The position numbers were made by a program, and so were the translations under genes. DNA of 64,000 nt from Phoronis australis (taxonomy: Eukaryota > Phoronida > Phoronidae), in NCBI GenBank assembly GCA_002633005.1, contig NMRA01000006.1:2211507-2275506 (forward strand). The letters are read 5' to 3'. Under the pieces are notes generated by a model. The model did not search any database and had not been told where the DNA came from. It saw nothing but the letters and a program-made list of their open reading frames with translations. Below are positions 1 to 12,100 of the stretch, piece after piece; the stretch's first letter is position 1, and each line of letters opens with the position of its first letter.

Positions 1-153
1 CTTTATCAGACTGATCTGATCTTCAGTTTCTAGTGCTGAGAACCCTGGTATCCGTTTGGCAAAATTGACAACATCGGCGATGGCATCGTTAAATCGAGCC
101 TCGTACGCTCTCCAACAGGCGGTAGCCTCAGCAGACGACATGGCAGATGGAAC
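1..153 (-). CDS. Nuclear receptor exon 7: ligand-binding domain helices 3-5, cut by window edge
   Basis: Acceptor TTTACACAG before 153, then 51 codons open to the edge. It encodes [17 protein letters not shown], then FAKRIPGF, then [10 protein letters not shown]. This is the signature region of nuclear receptor ligand-binding domains (helix 3 to helix 5), including the helix-3 Lys and DQ-x-x-L-(I/L)-K that form the coactivator groove. The remaining helices and AF-2 lie outside the window. Confidence 0.9.
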
Positions 154-3100
154 CTGTGTAAAGTTTGGGAAGACCTGATCAACTTCATTGCATCTTCACA
201 AAAAGGAAGTAACAATACATAAGGTCATCCACAAAGCGACCTATTTAATCTTTTAACCTAAATTTCCATTTTTGAACCTATTCCCATATTTTCAAGTAGT
301 GTACCCAGGCAATTTTTACTTGACCTTAATTTATCATAAAACAATTTTACATGAATTAACATTAACCATTTTTAGGAATTCATATGAATGGTATGATATG
401 ACAAAAATGGTTAATAAGAATTCGTATTAATGATTCATGCAAGGTTTATCACCAATGAAGATAATTTATACGCTTTCTTATCACTGAGCAATGACAAATG
501 ATAAAAAGAGGCTTTCAGTGAATGATGCTTTATGAATGATGTTCAGATTGATATCAGACTGATCATTTATCATCGGCCTGATATGACCAAAATAGGGGTA
601 CAGATAGCAGGCCTGGGTGATTCTTTTGATAACAACAAACTGCACTGTACAATAAGTAGCAGTGAATCAAAATTGTCGAGGTCCAAAATTTTTTTTACAA
701 AATTGTTGTTTCTGACGCACACACTGGAGGTGAAATTTTGGCAAGAATAGTGTACCCCGTAGAAAGACACTTAAAATGCTCGGTAACCAAATTTCGGATT
801 GGAAACATGGCAATAGCAAATAAAGGCCATAGCCAGAGAAGTTGACCTCTTTAAGATAGAATGCATCCTCCATGGGATTGTTGTCCTTCCTTTTCATATC
901 CAACATGCCAGGGTCACTTTCAACCTTCTTGATTGATAAACTGATAAAATGCTAGTTTTTCGGATTTATTGCAATCTGCCTGTCACCGCAAAATTTATAT
1001 TTTGTTAGGAACCAGCTTACGGTCCACCAGGAGGATTCTCATAACTGAAAACATCGAAATTCCAACAGCGATTTGATTTCCTGAGGGATTCACCAAGGAG
1101 TTTCTGCAACGGAACTACTTGCTGAAAGAGGAAGATGCTGTAAGCGTTACATTTAGGGATTTGTTACACTTCCAGTCCCCTGAAATTTGGCCACTAAAAG
1201 TTCAATTGTCCCTCTATCAGATACATTGTTCCTGTCACAGTCTAGACTGGATTGTATTTGTGTAAGAAGCACCAAAGTCATGGAACTTGTTTCAGCTTGT
1301 GCTGAGTTCAGTCCAATTTGGTTTGTTTTAGCGTCAATAGAATTGCCCAGGCCTACTGCCTACATCACCTGAAAATACGGAAAAACACAAACTTTGTATG
1401 AAATATAAAATAGGGCACTTCTTGGGCCAGCCTGTAAGGGCCAGCCTGTATCCCACACGCAAGCCCAAGTTGTTACACCATGTAGACTTGAATTAAGGAG
1501 CATGTGGTTACGTTCGAAACATCTGAGTAAAACAAAGGAAGAAGTTTAATCACATGCAAGTGAATGTGGAGTTATCCGTTACACCATATATTGATGTGTT
1601 TCCAATTAAAAATTATACAATTATTTGAAAGAACGGAGGATGGATAACAGTGACAGACTAAGGTTTCTTCGGGTGGGGGCCCTGAACTATAAAATATCTG
1701 GGGTCCTAGTGATTTGAGCTGCCCCCTGTTGTCACAATTTTTCCATTCACCTGCCTGGATTCCACAATGGTTTACTGAGCTAAATGCCAGTCCGGTCACA
1801 ACACTTTCTGATCTTAATTCCCAGTTTTCGAGGGGTCACCCGGAACTACAGAGCAGGCCCCCATTTTAGGCCAGGTCAAGAGCAGTAGCTCATTCAGTTA
1901 AAATGGAACGTACACCTTATGTAGAGAGGACAATTCTGCACCGATCGGTTTTGAATTTTTATCAACATTCCTCGTTGGCTGAATCTTCAGTGAATGCTCC
2001 TTTGTTTAAAAGCAGTGCCACCGCCACAACACTGCTATAGTCTGACAACACATGGTATATAAATAAGCAAATGAAAAACTTTTTTGTTAAAACTGCATTG
2101 AACCCTACATCAGTAGGTCAGAAATGGCCAACCTCGATTAGAGATAAAATAAAAATAAAGTGGTTTATTAAGACAAAAAATATTTGTGAGCTCCATTCTG
2201 TCTACAGTATGAAAAAAAGAAGCATTAACATGCCTTATGTCACAAGTCGCGTGTGAAATGGGAAATCGAAAGGTATAACCCTATCACCTAAACAGGTCTC
2301 AATATACTGTCCACAGGCAAACTATTAACGGTTATTCTACAGCTATTTTGTTAAAAAATAATTACTCAGTAGTCTTCCATTTTTCAACAACAGCAACGTG
2401 GAGCGTTGAAATGCACCCACGAATGCACTGCAAATGGTGTGCTTCTAGGGGTGTTTATTCCTATCAAAAATGGCCACTAAATGAAGCAAAATACTTCGAA
2501 TCCATCAAAAAACGGGAAAATGTTACCATTTTTTAACAGCAACCTATTTACCACATTTCATGAAAATCCATCAATCAACTTTAGAGAAACGGAGGAAAAT
2601 GGAAAAAAAATGAAATTGCCACTCGGCGGCAGAGTGTTCGTCGGATCTGTCTGAAAGTCGTCGTCTTCCGTTGTTAACTTCATATCAATACACATGCAAA
2701 ATTTAATAAAGATCTTGCAGAAAGCTCAAGAGATACAGGTATGGGCGAAAAAAAAAACAAAACTGCCACTGGGAGGTGCCACAGTCGTCCAAGTCATCGG
2801 AAAATCATTGTCAATCGTCCTCTTCATAGCAAGAACATACATGCCAATTTTCACAATCATCCTTAGAGTGGTTTGGATGACAAAAAACAGACTTGACAAA
2901 AACAAAAATGGCCACTAGGTGGCGCAAAATACCTTGAATCAATCCGAAAAATAAATGGCTAGCGTCACCTCACTAATAGATGCCTATCTACCAAATTTTA
3001 TGGAAATCCGTTTAAGTCCTTCGAAGATACAGTGGTAAACATAAAAAACTAAAATTGCCACTAAGGGGCACACCGGTGGTCATATCTGTCTGAAAGTCGT

Positions 3101-6100
3101 CGTCATCTGTTGTCAGCAAAAGTGGAATGTTTTAAAAAAACCTTAAAAGTGTTTTGGAGAACTGTGAATAAAGTATAGCATCTAAAAGTTTCCTACAACT
3201 CCCATTTCCCGTTTTTGAGATACGATGTTCCGAAGTTGGCCACATTTGGACACTTTTCTAGGAACCTACAAAACATCAACGAAGACGGTTGTAAATTGCA
3301 TATTAGGAATGCTGCTTGCTGAATATGCCTGAATTTCAGGGATTCTTTCTTACATAAACATAGTAAAGCGTTTGCAATCACGCACTTGCTCTATAGACTT
3401 AGCTATGACCAGATGTGCACCCTCAAAATTACAGGAGTCAAAATAGTACCCCTGGTATCACAACAGACAATGTGTCTGTGTCACGTGGGTACTGTCTTGA
3501 CTCCACTTACTACCTGAATAGCTTCTCCTCCCTCGCCGTTGGTCTTGGACGCGTTTAACAGCTTGGACAGCATACCCTGCCTCAAATCGACTGTATTCTC
3601 CAGCGTGAATTTAAGAGTTTCCAGGTAAGCTTCCTCGATGGTTGTGGCCAGAATGTTCATGTCCACACGCACGTCATTCTCTGGTGCACTCCACATCGTT
3701 GACGGCACTGCTGTTGCCATAGAGTCCGTCACAACAGTGGTTTCAATGGGAACAACCGCTGCCCGGCTAGCCTGAGCATTTAGGTTTCCTGCACTCACAA
3801 CACCGGGAGGAATAAATGCGGCACTGACATCAGTAGTGGTCATCTTGACCCGTTTGTCGTCAGGTGATTCTATCGTTTCTGGCGCCTTGTACGGACGTTT
3901 TTTCAGCGGACTCCGAGTAAGCTGCTCGTCAGATTTCGCTGTTTGTTTGACTGTGGTGAGTGCAGTGTTGGGAACAATGACAGATTTGATGGGGACAGTG
4001 GGTGACTGGTGAAAGTCCATGACAGCAGGTGCGGCCGTGTTGACGACGGGTACCATCTGTGGCATCTGGCCTGGGGCAAACATCAGCCTCTGGGGAGAGT
4101 TCAGTGCATTGATGACCAGCACCTACAGATGAAATAGAAAATGTCTTAATGTGCACCATGACAATACCACTGCTCAACATCAAAGGCGGATGACAGCATA
4201 ACATGGCTGAATATGCCTTGTCCGTGTGATCTACCGTTACGATTGTCACGTGACTAGGCGGATCAGGCAGTGTTGAAGCATCTCCATCCGACTCGAGTTG
4301 TGTTGGTACTGTGTCATGGATTGGACCCTATGAGACCTGTCCATTACAACTATAGGCATCTAACACAAGTGTAAATTACACTACGGTCAGACAAAATCCT
4401 AAAACTGAAAGGAGAAGAAAAACAACATTCAACCTGAAGAAAGGTAGGCGAACACTATATCCTGGTAATTAACTTGAAACCTTTTTGTCCATAGCAATAT
4501 CAGGTCTTGGAAGGACCAATGACAAAAAGATGAAAAATTTGCAGGTGACGCATCACTCCACAAATAAGGCTTTTCTGACAGAAATATTTTTGTGTAATAA
4601 AATCTAACTGAAATAAACGTGTTTGCATGAATACAGTCAAATTAATCATAAAAAGAGACAAAAAGAGGAAACTGGAAAAAAAGAGCAAATCAAAACCAAA
4701 AAAGAGGAAATCCTCTTAAAGTCGTGAAAAACATAAAGCATACATCGAGTCTGCTATTGAGAGAATCTAATTTTCTGTACAAAAACAACGCTGAATTAAA
4801 ACTTAATCGACGTATTTCAATCTGTTTTGGTGACACGTTCATGTACCTGCAAAAGAATGCTCGGGTATTCGGACTCACCGCTTGTGAAGACGATATGGGC
4901 AGCTGCTGCTGGTTTATTGTGTTCTGCGGAGTTGACAACTGTTTCTGGCTGTAGGTACTCTTGTTTTTTGGAGTCGTCTTGACACCGGCTCGGACTTTTT
5001 GTGACGTTTCATTAGGCGTCTGCCTAGCTCTTTCGAGATTTATCTGAAAAGGAGCCGCATCTAACCGTGACAGAGCGTTTTCAACGTGGCTCGTGTTCTT
5101 AACATATGGCTCAGGTATACTGAATGNCTGCTCAACATCAAAGGCGGATGAAATTAACTGTGAGATCAGCATAACATGGCTGAATATGCCTTGTCCGAGT
5201 GATCTACCGTTATGATTGTCACGTGACTAGGCGGATAAGGCAGCCTTGAAGCATCTCCATCCGACACAAGTTTTGTTGGTACTGTGTCATGGATCGGACC
5301 CTATGAGACCTGTCCATTACAACTATAGGCATCTAACACAAGTATAAATTACAATGCAGTCAGACGAAATCCTAAAACTGAAAGAAGAGAAACAATGATC
5401 AACCTGAAGAAAGGTAATCCAGGTAATTAACTTGAAACCCTTTGTCCGTAGCAATATCAGGTCTTGGAATGACCAATCACAAAAAGATGAAAAATTCAGG
5501 AGATGCATCACTCCACAAATAAGGCTTTTCTGACAGAAATATTTTTGTGTAGTAAAATTTAACTGAAATAAACACGTATTTGCATGAATACAGTTGATCC
5601 ATTCTTGTTGTTTTATTTACCTATTTATATTCTACATGAATACAGTCAAATTAATCATAAAAAGAGACAAAAAGAGGAAACTGGAAAAAAAGAGGAAATC
5701 AAAACCAAAAAAGAGGAAATCCTCTTAAAAGAGGAAAATTCCAAGTCGTGAAAAACATAAAGCATACATCGAGTCTGCTATTGAGAGAATCTAATTTTCT
5801 GTACAAAAACAACGCTGAATTAAAACTTAATCCATGTATTTCAATCTGTTTTGGTGACGCGTTCATGTACCTGCAAAAGAATGCTCGGGTATTCGGACTC
5901 ACCGCTTGTGAAGACGATATGGGCAGCTGCTGCTGGTTTATTGTGTTCTGCACAGTTGACACCTGTTTCTGGCTGTAGGTACTCTTGTTTTTTGGAGTCG
6001 TCTTGACACCGGCTCGGACTTTTTGTGATGTTTCATTGGGCGTCTGCCTAGCTCTTTCGAGATTTATCTGAAAAGGAGCCACATCTAACCATGACAGATC

Positions 6101-9100
6101 GTTTTCAACGTGGCTCGTGTTCTTAACATATGGCGCAGATATACTGAATGTGATAACAAAGACGATTCAACAACAACGCACATATTGTGAACAACGGAGT
6201 GAAAAATGTAACTGAAGACGAAGTCCTGATGAGTCGAACATAAATTAGCAGCAGTATGCAAATTTTCTCAGTAGACATAATTCTGAACATATTTGATTTT
6301 GAGTGGCTTACAAAATTGAATGGAGACAAACGTCAAAGCAGAACTGACCTAAGTTTTGATGGTCAAAACCACTCGAATGCAGCCAATAAACCAAGAAAAT
6401 GAAAAAATCCTTGGTGAAGGGCATACAGAGTGGCACAGACCTGTGACCCTACCTGCAGTTGAAGTTCTGAGGAGTCCGGCGCAGCACCTGTACTCGGCCC
6501 GCCCGTCTCCGCCTGTGTCTTCGCCTGCATCCTCATCAACAACTGCATGATAGAAGAGGCCTCACCCGGCTTGTCTCCGCTCGCGTTCAACTGAGATTCC
6601 AGTTTCTGGGCTAGGTCACCCTGCCCGATTTCACCAGCCACGCCTCGTTCTCCTACAGCCTTTAGCAGAGTGGGAAAGTCGGTGATTCCCGACGACTCAG
6701 CCTTGAGACTGAGGAGACCATGCAGTGCCTGGGCTGTCTGTGTGTCCTCAATGGTGCGACACGCCTCTGTGATCATCTCTCGCATGCGCCGTGACCTCCG
6801 ACCCAGCTTGGCGGCTAAAAAGAAGGTAAAACTTAAATGTCTATTCAACAAACCTAAACTGTGAGAAATAGAGCAATCTCTGAGAAATAAGATAGATGAT
6901 GAGTTTTAAGTTTCATTACAGGTGCTGTGGAGTCAACCACAAACTGACGTTAAATTCACAAGAATGGCTGTGTTTAAACAAACAAAATGATATAAGCAAC
7001 CAGCACTTATATGATCATAGAAAGGGGAAATCAAATCAAACTAATACTCGCGTTACATCACCCGATGGTAATCATCTGATATAACCTGACCAAATTTTGA
7101 GAACCAGTTTTCTCCACTGAATAATGCGCATCAAGCTGGTTCTCAAAATACGGGCATGTTATATCAGACTATTGCCTTAACCAATGGTTCTGCCTTGCAG
7201 TGAGGAGGCGGCACAGCTTAAAACGCAAGTCCAATACTATATCAAATTTCTTCTTTCTGAACTTGGCAAAACAGCAATATATGTCTAAATGGCATTTTCA
7301 CGAGTGTCTTTAAGCACAGGAAGGTGACAAAACTCCAATGTAACGGGATCGCGTGACTCACGCTTGTATGTAAAGTCACACATTTCACAAAGCTCAGAGC
7401 AATAGTCAGACAGAAAATGCACACCCCGCATACACCTACAGTTAACATTAGTGCACAAGATGAGAACAAGAAAGAATCGTTTACCAGAGCGAGACATCCC
7501 GAGAGCCAAGCATTTTTGAAGACGGCAGAATTGGCAGCGATTCCGTGTAGTAACAGTTATCTCACAGTTTTTATTGGCATTGCATTTCTTTCTAGCTGGG
7601 TCACCAATCTCTTGCAAAGCTCGTCGGAAGAACCCCTAAAACATTTACGGACACAAGCTATAAGCGGAGTAATGGTAGATAAGAAAGGCGGGGCATTTAC
7701 CAGATCTAGACATGCCCAGGGCCAGACACTTTTGCAGTCGACAGTACTGGCAACGGTTTCTAGTGATGACGGTCACCTCACAGTTTTTGTTGAAATAACA
7801 TTTCTTTCTAGTCGGGTCGCCAATGTCCTGCAGAGCTCGCCGAAAGAATCCCTACAACGCAGAATTAACACAGAAAATTCGACATCCAGGGAGAGGGGAG
7901 GATATCATGCAGACAACGCTCTGGGAAAAGCCATCAACTGACGTCTTGGCACAAGTTGTGCAATAGCAATTAAAGATAATTATACCAAAATAGCTACGGA
8001 ATTTGATGTTTAATGAATTTTTCAGAAGACAACGCTGGACTCCTGGCTACAATCATGTCAGACTCATACGAATACAGGCCCACATACACGCATGTATGAA
8101 AACCAATCAAATCCTTGTGTGTTTATGCTAACTTACTGAATATTCACAAAAAGAAAAAGCAGTCGCGCTATTGGGTGGATAGTATATGCAAAAATACTTG
8201 GGTTCTATGCATAAACACAGAACTTCTGAACACATTTCGTTATGTATACACATATAAATTATAAGATTTTAGGTTTGAAGAATTAAGCGTTTTAATTGCA
8301 GTGAAGAAACATACTTTTGTTCTTTGTCAAATTCATACCAGGGAAGGAACATCATTGTCAATCTGCGAGATAGACTAAAATAGTGTAGCATTTGGAAACA
8401 ACTGATCACAGAAAATGGACATTGGACATTTAAGCATGCTCACCTTACAACCTTCACATGCAAGAACTCCATAGTGTACCCCTGAAGACTTGTCGCCACA
8501 CACGAGGCACTTGGCACCAGCTGACAGGTCTTGCGCCTGTGCCTGCTGAGCCTGCTGTGCTTGCAGCCCTATCTGCTGGACGGCGACCAAGTACTCGGCA
8601 TCGACAGGTGAAATCGCTGCTGTGCCATCACCTGCCTTCATTTGAGACAGTCCCGCGCTCACTGGCGCTCCTACATTAGCAGTGATGTTCTGAATCAGTG
8701 ACACTGGTGTAACCATTGGTATCGTTGTTGCCACTGTTGCTGCAGTGCTGGCGTGTGTCTGTAGGAAGTCTGCTCTGTCATCACTCTGACTGCTCAAATC
8801 GCCCACTGACTCGGTAGCCAGGTTCAGACCAAAAGAGGTGTTACTGTCGTCCTTTGTCGACAGCTGAATGTCGTGGTGCGACGTGACATTAGCTGGAACG
8901 GTGATGACTGCCGGGTCACCATCTGGTTCTGGGAGCAAACCATCTCCCGGAACACCACTGCCACCTTCTGAATGGTCTACCAATGCTAGTGCCTCACGTT
9001 CTGTGGGGACGACCAGCTCAATAGATTCACTAGCCTCAGGTATGCTAGATACAGTCTCCTCAATGATACCACTAGTCTCTACCTGGCCGATTGTGTCAGC

Positions 9101-12100
9101 CTCCTCGGCAACCTCTTCCGTTTCCACGCATACCGTCTCCTCGATGACTGTACTTGAGGGTTCGGCCTCTGCAACATCCTCCTCGCGTTTTGCTACAATT
9201 ATTGTAGGGCTGGGAACACCTAGAGATAGAGAGAACTAAAATTACAACACTACCCTGTCGGCTGTCAGCGTTTTTCTTGTAGGCATCACATGACTTCCTT
9301 TTCAAACAGATCACTGGTGAGTGTCTCTGCAACAAAGTGGAGTGTGTTGCTCCCAATTACAAATAAACTCAGTTAATTAATGGGAATCCTGCACAGGTTC
9401 AAATAATTATGTGGGTTTCCTGGCAATACCGACAGATGTAAGACAAAACTCATAACAGGCATTCACCTACAGGATGTCCAGGGCGTTGAAATGGAAACCC
9501 AGTCTCAAATTCAGATACCCTATTAGAGCTGGGATGCACTCCTCAGCATTTCTCAAACTAAAGTAAACAAGAAAGCATGGGTGTCTTATTTAACTTGCCA
9601 GCACCAGCTTAAATTAAAGCAAGACATGAATTTTAACGATGTTTAAATTGTCATTTCACTATTGAAAAAGATAGCTAGTGGACTCTATGCAAGTTTTTTT
9701 CCATCACCGCCTAGAGCATACAATAAAAATTTCAAACCCATCCCAATCTATTTCCTACACAACGGCACACAAGTCAACTCGCCACACAGAACTAAAGGTC
9801 AAGGTTGAATTGTACATATGGCAGGCTCCTGCATTGTGTATATGAACTCATCTCATAACAACACACATCCAGGAGAAAAACATCAATTGACCTATGGTGT
9901 ACAACATATGTCTAGGGTTAGAACAATTTAAGACAGCTAATAACTAAAATTAACCTTTTCACATTTTCCTAATTTCAAAAAGTTTATTAGGTGGGTGAAA
10001 ATACAGCAAATATTTATATAATGCAGCTGTAACCCATAAACAATGCTAACAACGAAAATGTTTTTCTCAAAAATTTATGCTTACTCTGAATTTACTAGCA
10101 AAATTTCACGTGTACACCATATTAGGCATAAACTAAACAATTTTTACCATAATTCGATAATTTTCAACCACTAATCTACCATCTCCTTGCCAGTGTCTGT
10201 CAACGTCAGTGACGAATAAATCAAACAGGAAAGCAGAGAAAATGAATTCATGATATGCTAATACGAGAATACAGCAAAAAACACATTAATTGTTGAAAGT
10301 CAATGACAGCCACACAGCTGTCGCTGAAACCCCACAACAAAGGAAATTAACCTCAACCTAAGGTCAGGGCCAATGCATCCATAACAACTAATCCCTGGGG
10401 AGAATGCAGAGTCAAGTAGCAGCAAATTTGTCAACTTAAGCAACTTGCTAACAAAAAACATGACAAGGCAAGTACAAACCTAGCTTGAACATAACTGATA
10501 AAACAAAACTCAACAACANGACTTCCTTTTCAAACAGATCACTGGTGAGTGTCTCTGCAACAAAGTGGAGTGTGTTGCTCCCAATTACAAATAAACTCAG
10601 TTAATTAATGGGAATCCTGCACAGGTTCAAATAATTATGTGGGCTTCCTGGCAATATCAACAGATGTAAGACAAAACTCATAACAGGCATTCACCTACGG
10701 GATGTCCAGAGCGTTGAAATGGACACCCAGTCTCAAATTTAGATATCCTACTAGAGCTGGGACGCACTCCTCAGCATTTCTCCAACTAAAGTACACAAGA
10801 AAGCATGGGTGTCTTATTTAACTTGCCAGCACCAGCTTAAATTAAAGCAAGACATGAATTTTAACAATGTTTTTAATAAATTGTCATTTCACTATTGAAA
10901 AAGATAGCTAGTGGACTCTATTCAATTTTTTTCCATCACTGCCTAGAGCATGCAATAAAAATTTCAAACCCATCCCAATCCATTTCCTACACAACGGCAC
11001 ACAAGTCAACTCGCCACAAAGAACTAAAGGTCAAGGTTGAATTGTACATATGGCAGGCTCCTGCATTGTGTATATGAACTCATCTCATAACAACAAACAG
11101 CCAGGAGAAAAACATCAATTGACCTATGGTGTACAACATATGTCTAGGGTTAGAACAATTTAAGACAGCTAATAACTAAAATTAACATTTTCATAATTTC
11201 AAAAAGTTTATAAGGTGGGTGAAAATACAGCAAAAATTTATATAATGCAGCTGTAACCCATAAACAATGCTAACAACGAAAATGTTTTTCTCAAAAATTT
11301 ATGTTTGCTCTGAATTTACTAGCAAAATTTCACGTGTACACCATATTAGGCATAAACTAAACAATTTTTACCATAATTCGATAATTTTCAACCACTAATC
11401 TACCATCTCCTTGCCAGTGTCTGTCAACGTCAGTGACGAATAAATCAAACAGGAAAGCAGAGAAAATGAATTCATGATATGCTAATACGAGAATACAGCA
11501 AAAAACACATTAATTGTTGAAAGTCAATGACAGCCACACAGCTGTCGCTGAAACCCCACAACAAAGGAAATTAACCTCAACCTAAGGTCAGGGCCAATGC
11601 ATCCATAACAACTAATCCCTGGGGAGAATGCAGAGTCAAGTAGCAGCAAATTTGTCAACTTAAGCAACTTGCTAACAAAAAACATGACAAGGCAAGTACA
11701 AACCTAGCTTGAACATAACTGATAAAACAAAACTCAACAACATAAGATACACTTCAAAGCTTTCTATAGACTTTCCAAATCAATAAAATTGATTTTAGGC
11801 AAAAACAAGTATTGAAAAAAAGAGACAATAGGAAATTACTGCCAGTCCTGCACACACAATATTCTGAGCAAAAATCAACTTTCTGGTAAGAACAACAGAA
11901 CAGGATTTTATAAATTGCCAGTTAGTGACATGGTTTTACAGTCTTGAATCTCCATTTTGTATAATTTCCGCTTCAAATACTCGGTGTGTGCAAATTGCAA
12001 ATAACTTAGAAAAAAATTATTTGGTGGTCAAATTTGACTGCGGCATGCCCAAAGCCCTTGCGAGTAATTATGGTAAACACATCACCACTTTTAGACAAAT

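Noticed and set aside
3929-4249. 106-codon minus-strand open frame
   Set aside because: Overlaps receptor exon 6 in another frame and crosses its acceptor; a shadow of the real exon.
4690-5172. A continuous 160-codon exon reading through [10 protein letters not shown]
   Set aside because: A strong GTGAGT donor at 4878 ends the exon after SSSQA and joins exon 6 in phase; the remainder is intron.
7417-7941. 174-codon plus-strand open frame
   Set aside because: It is the antisense of both alternative zinc-finger exons, whose minus-strand frames carry the conserved cysteines and splice sites.
8868-9239. 123-codon plus-strand open frame, Ser/Thr-rich
   Set aside because: Antisense to receptor exon 2; low-complexity composition on the other strand explains it.
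9292-11742. Real 1.2 kb tandem segmental duplication
   Set aside because: The copies meet exactly at a lone n, as at three other places; an unmerged allelic overlap is simpler.
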